From the NCBI RefSeq assembly GCF_011947265.1, contig NZ_JAATHD010000003.1, forward strand, positions 124,001 to 188,000: DNA of 64,000 nt, written 5' to 3'. Position 1 is the first letter of the stretch. Every line of letters starts with the position of its first letter. This document shows positions 59,990 through 64,000 of the stretch, piece after piece. The translations under genes were made by a program, and so were the position numbers. The stretch is from Paenibacillus sp. HB172176 (GTDB taxonomy: Bacteria > Bacillota > Bacilli > Paenibacillales > Paenibacillaceae). The notes under the pieces were generated by a model. The model was not told where the DNA came from. It searched no databases and worked only from the letters and a program-made list of their open reading frames with translations.

Positions 59990-62425
59990 ATGATTAGATT
60001 GCCGATAATCCGGATTGGTTCGTCGAAATGGATTACCCATACGTTGCTGCTATCCATTATTCCGGTCATCCTGTTCGGAACGATCATCTATCAGCTCGGC
60101 TCCAGAATCGTTCAGGATGAAATTCACCGCTCCTCGCAGGAATCTCTATCCCAAGTGAAAAGCCAAGTGGAATCGAAAATGAAGAGCATCGAGGAAATGA
60201 CGAATCAAATCGCGTTGCAGACGGATATTATGGCAGTCATGAATATAGGCGACACTCCCAAGCTCGGAGCCGATCCGAGAACGAACGAGATACGCAATCA
60301 ATTGTCCAAGCTGAAAAACGTGACGGATACCGTGAGATCCATCTATTTCTATCATATGAAGCAGGGGCTCGTCATTACGGATGATCTTGTGACGGATATG
60401 GATCAAGAGCTTATCTTCCGCGACTTGTCCTGGCTCGAAAATGTGGATCAGCTGACGGAAGCGCGACAGCATCAGATGTGGGTGTCGCCGAGGGAGATGA
60501 CCAGCTTGAACGGCGAGATCACGCCCACGCTTTCTCTTATTCGGCTGCTGCCTTTATTGTATAATCAGCCTAAAGCGGCGATCATCGTCAATTTGAACCC
60601 GGATTTCCTTGTCAGCGCAATATCCGAATTCCCGCTCGGCTCGGACGGCCGATTGCTCGTGCTGAATGATCAAAACGAGTTGATCGCGCAGACCGCTTCC
60701 GCGTCCTTATCCTCGCCCTCCAGCTCAACCTCAACCTCCTCGAGGGAAGAGTCGACAATGGAACTGGGCGACTATTCGTCGACGGAAGAGGCGGGAATGG
60801 AACTCGGCGGCTATTCGTCTAAGCAAGAAGCGGCAATTGAACGGTACGACTATTTGCCGAAGGAACAGGAGCCGGTCGCTCCCGGCGTGACGCATACTTA
60901 TCGATCCGGCCATCAATTCTTGTCCGTGCTGAAGTCGGAGAAGAACGGCTGGACGTATATCATGGCTGTCCCGTCCAATGTGCCGCGGGAGCAGGTCGAG
61001 GATTTTCGCAGAATGATCATCGGCATTACCGTAATTCTTTGCCTGCTGGTCGTGTATTCCGCCTACTTCACACATAGCCGCTTCCAAGGCAGCATCCGCT
61101 CGCTCATGGAGCGGTTGTCGCTCGCCAAATCGGACGGAGATTCGGCCTCGAACAGCGGCGATATCATGGCCGAGATGGAGAAGCATGTGACCCGTCTGAT
61201 GAGTGAGGTGAAGGAAGGGAAGAGCCAGCAAGAGACGCAGCTGCCGCTGCTCCGCAATCATTATCTCCACGCCCTGCTGCACGGCAATGCGGTGGATATC
61301 TCCAGACTTGCGAGGCATAGCGGGGAGGAGGCGTTCTTCCCTTATGATTCCTTCTGCATCATGGCGGCTCAGATGGACGAATCGGCCGAGGGCTCGTTCG
61401 CGAAAGAGCAGGCGTTGTTCTTGTTCGCCGTATCCAATATTGCGACAGAGCTTCCGAGGCTAAGGCAGCTGGAGCAATGCCGCATCGAAGCCATTCAAAC
61501 GTATCAGTACGCCGTGTTCATCATCAATTACGACAGAACAGGCTTCTCTGAAGAGGAAGCCGTCGACATAGCGGATCAACTGCGCTCCATCGTGAAGAAA
61601 ATATTAAAGCATACGATTACGATCGGGGTCGGAACGCCTGCGTACTCCGCTCATGATGTTTCCTATTCGTATCGGGAGGCTCTGCAAGCTCTTCAGATGA
61701 ACGGCATGCATGCGCGCGACGAAGTGTTGCCATACCAAAATATGACGCTCGTTGCGGCGAAGCTGGCGCAGTATCCGTCTGCGGAGGAGCAAGAGCTCTT
61801 GAATGCGCTGCGAGCGAGAGATGAGGAGCTGGCGGAGCGAAGCCTGGAGCGATTCGATCATATGCTGGAAAGTCATCTCACTTCGTTTCATATGGCCAAA
61901 ACGTTCTATCTTCAGCTGCTTGTTGCCGTCATACGGCTTATTCAAGAATATGAAGAGGATATTGGCCGGGTATTCGAAGGGGGAAATCCCTATGAGGAAT
62001 TTTTCCGTATGGAAGAGCTGTCCCGCATCCGCGAATGGTTCAGAAACCGGCTTCTGCATTCCATTCTGAATTATATGGAGCAAGTGAAGCGACAACGGAC
62101 CGAGCATGTGGTCAAGCGCACGACGGAGCTGATTCACGAGAGATATCAGCATGATCTGTCGCTGCAGGCGGCAGCCGAGGCTGTCGGCATCAGCGCGTCT
62201 TATCTTAGCCAGCTGTTCAAAGACGAGCTCGGCGTGACGTTCATCGAATATGTGACGAGCGTGAGGGTGGAGAAGGCGCAGCGGCTTCTCGTCGATACGG
62301 ATCTGACGCTGCAGCAGATCGCGGATGCGATAGGCTACACCAGCGTGCAGCAGCTGTTCCGCGTGTTCAAGAAGAGGCATGGCATGACTCCGGGGGAGTA
62401 CCGGGAGCGGAACGCGGATGTCTGA
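59990..62425 (+). CDS. Membrane-anchored AraC-family regulator (YtdP/RhgR-like)
   Basis: This 811-residue protein has TM1 (THTLLLSIIPVILFGTIIY, about residues 17-36), a ~300-residue extracellular Cache-like sensor, TM2 (IIGITVILCLLVVYSAYF, ~345-362), a long cytoplasmic linker and a C-terminal AraC domain at ~708-808 (LSLQAAAEAVGISASYLSQLF, LTLQQIADAIGYTSVQQLFRVF). B. subtilis YesS/RhgR is built the same way, directly joining outside sensing to DNA binding without phosphorylation. The sensor carries a low-complexity insert at ~242-298 with a Ser/Thr run and three degraded repeats (MELGDYSS, MELGGYSS, IERYDYLP). It is followed 84 bases later by a YesM-type kinase. The start has GGGGG rather than a good GGAGG upstream. 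Confidence 0.9.
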   Translation: MIRLPIIRIGSSKWITHTLLLSIIPVILFGTIIYQLGSRIVQDEIHRSSQESLSQVKSQVESKMKSIEEMTNQIALQTDIMAVMNIGDTPKLGADPRTNEIRNQLSKLKNVTDTVRSIYFYHMKQGLVITDDLVTDMDQELIFRDLSWLENVDQLTEARQHQMWVSPREMTSLNGEITPTLSLIRLLPLLYNQPKAAIIVNLNPDFLVSAISEFPLGSDGRLLVLNDQNELIAQTASASLSSPSSSTSTSSREESTMELGDYSSTEEAGMELGGYSSKQEAAIERYDYLPKEQEPVAPGVTHTYRSGHQFLSVLKSEKNGWTYIMAVPSNVPREQVEDFRRMIIGITVILCLLVVYSAYFTHSRFQGSIRSLMERLSLAKSDGDSASNSGDIMAEMEKHVTRLMSEVKEGKSQQETQLPLLRNHYLHALLHGNAVDISRLARHSGEEAFFPYDSFCIMAAQMDESAEGSFAKEQALFLFAVSNIATELPRLRQLEQCRIEAIQTYQYAVFIINYDRTGFSEEEAVDIADQLRSIVKKILKHTITIGVGTPAYSAHDVSYSYREALQALQMNGMHARDEVLPYQNMTLVAAKLAQYPSAEEQELLNALRARDEELAERSLERFDHMLESHLTSFHMAKTFYLQLLVAVIRLIQEYEEDIGRVFEGGNPYEEFFRMEELSRIREWFRNRLLHSILNYMEQVKRQRTEHVVKRTTELIHERYQHDLSLQAAAEAVGISASYLSQLFKDELGVTFIEYVTSVRVEKAQRLLVDTDLTLQQIADAIGYTSVQQLFRVFKKRHGMTPGEYRERNADV

Positions 62426-62509
62426 CATTGAATCGGATCGGAGGCGCGAGTGGTGCGGGAAGAGCTAGGAGAGCTGGATGACCATTCGTTCAGGAAAGGA
62501 AGAATTGAG

Positions 62510-64000
62510 ATGTTCTATTCGCTGAAGAGCAGACTGATCGCCATATTCATCATGTTGTTCGTCATCTCCTTCGGAGCGTTGTCGATCGTCCTGTTCAACG
62601 AATCGAGATCGATGATTCGCACGCATATTGAATCCTCCGCGCTCGAGAAGATGGAGGAGTACGGCTCCTACGTCGACATGGTGCAGATGCAAATCTATGA
62701 TGTCGCTTCTCTCGTATTTAACAGCGAGATTACTCGCAATTGGGATCGGGATATGTCGGAGGATGGATTGACCGATGGAGAGAGAATGCTGCTTAATCTG
62801 AAATTCAGCAGCTTTCTTACACAGGCGACGAACAGCTATTCCAGCGTGCAACGCGTAACGGTTTATCGGAACGAAGGCACATGGATCTCCGGAGAAAATC
62901 AGGTTGTGGACGATGATTATTTTCTGGGCGAGAGCTGGTATCAGGATTTTCGGACGAAAGGAATCCGATGGGTTCCCGGTCATGTCGATCCCGTGGAAGA
63001 GAGCTTCGGCAATGCCAACTCGGTGGTCAGCATGCTGATGCCGATTGGAACGTTCGAGCCTTCCCATGCGGATACGGTTATGAAGATTAATGTCAGCACG
63101 GATTATTTCCTGAAGCCGCTGGACCGCATTCATTTGGGACAAAGCGGCTCCATCTACTTGCTCGGCCATGACGGCGAGCCGCTTCTGTCACAGGCTGGCT
63201 TCGGCAATGAATTAAGTCGGGAATCGTTGATTCCAACGATTAGAGATGACTGGCGGAAGGGAGGCATCCTCTACAGGAGCGGCTCGGGCGGTCAGAAGGA
63301 GATTATTGTGTTCAAAAAGCTGAACCGGACAGGCTGGATGCTCGTCGGCATCGTGCCGGAGAAGGATCTATACGCCGAGCTGTTCAGTCTCCGAAGAAAC
63401 ATGATTATTATCGCATCCATTCTGCTTCTCTTGTCCGTCGCTTTGGCGATTTGGATATCGCATGGCGTCTCGAAGCCGTTATCGCGGCTCGTCTCCTCGA
63501 TGAGGCATGTGCAAAGAGGGGATTTCAGCCAAGCGGAGCTGCGATTGCCCCATGAATCGGGCTTGCACAGCGAGGTTGGTTTCGTAACGGCGACGTTCCG
63601 CAAGATGGTCACTCAGCTGCGGCAGCATATCAAGAATGAATTCGAGCTGAAGCTGTTCCGGCAGCAAGCGGAGTATAAAGCGCTGCTCATGCAGATTAAT
63701 CCGCATTTCCTCTTCAATACGCTGGAGCTGCTGAGCAGCCTGACGATGCAGAAGAGGACGGACGATACGGTGCAAGTCATCGAATCACTAGGCAAAATGA
63801 TGCGTTATTCGCTGAAGATGAACGACGATCTCGTTACCTTTCGCGAGGAGTGGAAATATGCCCAGGATTATTCGGAAATTCTGAGAACGCGCTTCGGCGA
63901 TCGCTTGCATCTTGCAATGAGCTGCGGGAGCGATCTCGAGCGATCGCCAATCATCAAGTTCATCCTGCAGCCGCTGATCGAGAACGCGGTGAAATACAGC
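62510..64000 (+). CDS. YesM-like sensor histidine kinase, 3' end cut by window
   Basis: The frame runs open from ATG 62510 (MFYSLKSRLI; AGGAAAGGA ~9 bases upstream) to the last base, giving 497 residues without a stop. TM1 is IAIFIMLFVISFGALSIVL-like at about 8-28, the extracellular region spans ~30-285, and TM2 is IIIASILLLLSVALAIWI. HAMP and phosphoacceptor H399 in INPHFLFNTLEL follow. The last visible part is LQPLIENAVKYS, the first ATP-binding box, so roughly 90-100 residues are missing. A response regulator is expected just beyond the window. Together with the preceding membrane-bound AraC protein it starts a fourth sensing locus. Confidence 0.9.
   Translation, partial: MFYSLKSRLIAIFIMLFVISFGALSIVLFNESRSMIRTHIESSALEKMEEYGSYVDMVQMQIYDVASLVFNSEITRNWDRDMSEDGLTDGERMLLNLKFSSFLTQATNSYSSVQRVTVYRNEGTWISGENQVVDDDYFLGESWYQDFRTKGIRWVPGHVDPVEESFGNANSVVSMLMPIGTFEPSHADTVMKINVSTDYFLKPLDRIHLGQSGSIYLLGHDGEPLLSQAGFGNELSRESLIPTIRDDWRKGGILYRSGSGGQKEIIVFKKLNRTGWMLVGIVPEKDLYAELFSLRRNMIIIASILLLLSVALAIWISHGVSKPLSRLVSSMRHVQRGDFSQAELRLPHESGLHSEVGFVTATFRKMVTQLRQHIKNEFELKLFRQQAEYKALLMQINPHFLFNTLELLSSLTMQKRTDDTVQVIESLGKMMRYSLKMNDDLVTFREEWKYAQDYSEILRTRFGDRLHLAMSCGSDLERSPIIKFILQPLIENAVKYS

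Noticed and set aside
1..64000. tRNA, rRNA, prophage or intact insertion sequence
   Set aside because: No cloverleaf-type sequence, rRNA conserved blocks, transposase or phage genes were seen on either strand.

Overview
The window looks like the chromosome of a Paenibacillus- or Cohnella-type member of the Paenibacillaceae (Firmicutes). The evidence is repeated YesM/YesN-like sensor kinase and AraC-type response regulator pairs, LplB/YtcP-type sugar ABC importers without their own ATPase, very large multidomain secreted carbohydrate-active enzymes, S-layer-homology anchoring, strong AGGAGG ribosome sites, and several TTG, GTG and even CTG starts. This placement is inference from gene content; no rRNA or tRNA is present to confirm it.

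Layout. 1-1658: 3' end of a PL8 polysaccharide lyase. 1705-13357: polysaccharide locus A, with a response regulator and kinase on the minus strand, divergent from two permeases, a binding lipoprotein, a GH10 xylanase with four tandem C-terminal modules, and a PL22-like oligogalacturonide-lyase relative. 13919-19702: giant surface protein (leucine-rich repeats, ten 288-bp Ig-like repeats, three SLH domains). 19911-22837: AraC regulator divergent from an FAD-dependent oxidoreductase. 23287-33577: locus B (response regulator, kinase, importer genes, complete PL8 lyase). 33760-42326: locus C (response regulator, kinase with a CTG start, importer genes, a protein resembling the glycoside hydrolase/deacetylase barrel superfamily). 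42495-48500: DHA2-type MFS exporter, small zinc-ribbon protein, LtaS-type lipoteichoic acid synthase, ankyrin protein. 48501-51722: secreted beta-helix/PKD/Fn3/PA14 protein. 52307-59277: AraC regulator, nucleoside-hydrolase-like protein, Cu/Zn superoxide dismutase, polysaccharide deacetylase, split chromate transporter, formylglycine-generating enzyme, and an unrecognised protein with a probable DNA-binding C-terminus. 59990-64000: membrane-anchored AraC regulator and a kinase cut by the window end.

How it works together. In loci A, B and C an extracellular sensor kinase and AraC-type response regulator adjoin a binding lipoprotein and two permeases, and loci A and B also carry secreted depolymerases. 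The likely logic is outside cleavage, uptake of oligosaccharides through permeases energised by a shared ATPase encoded elsewhere (MsmX-like), and induction by the adjacent kinase.

The most unusual observation is a family of six intergenic elements at about 13.6, 21.3, 23.0, 44.2, 52.0 and 59.6 kb. Each has four related units of about 24 bp, two direct followed by two inverted, at a pitch of 50-51 bp and a total span of 176-183 bp. Three sequence subfamilies keep the same geometry while the linkers differ almost completely. I do not recognise this as a described class of element.
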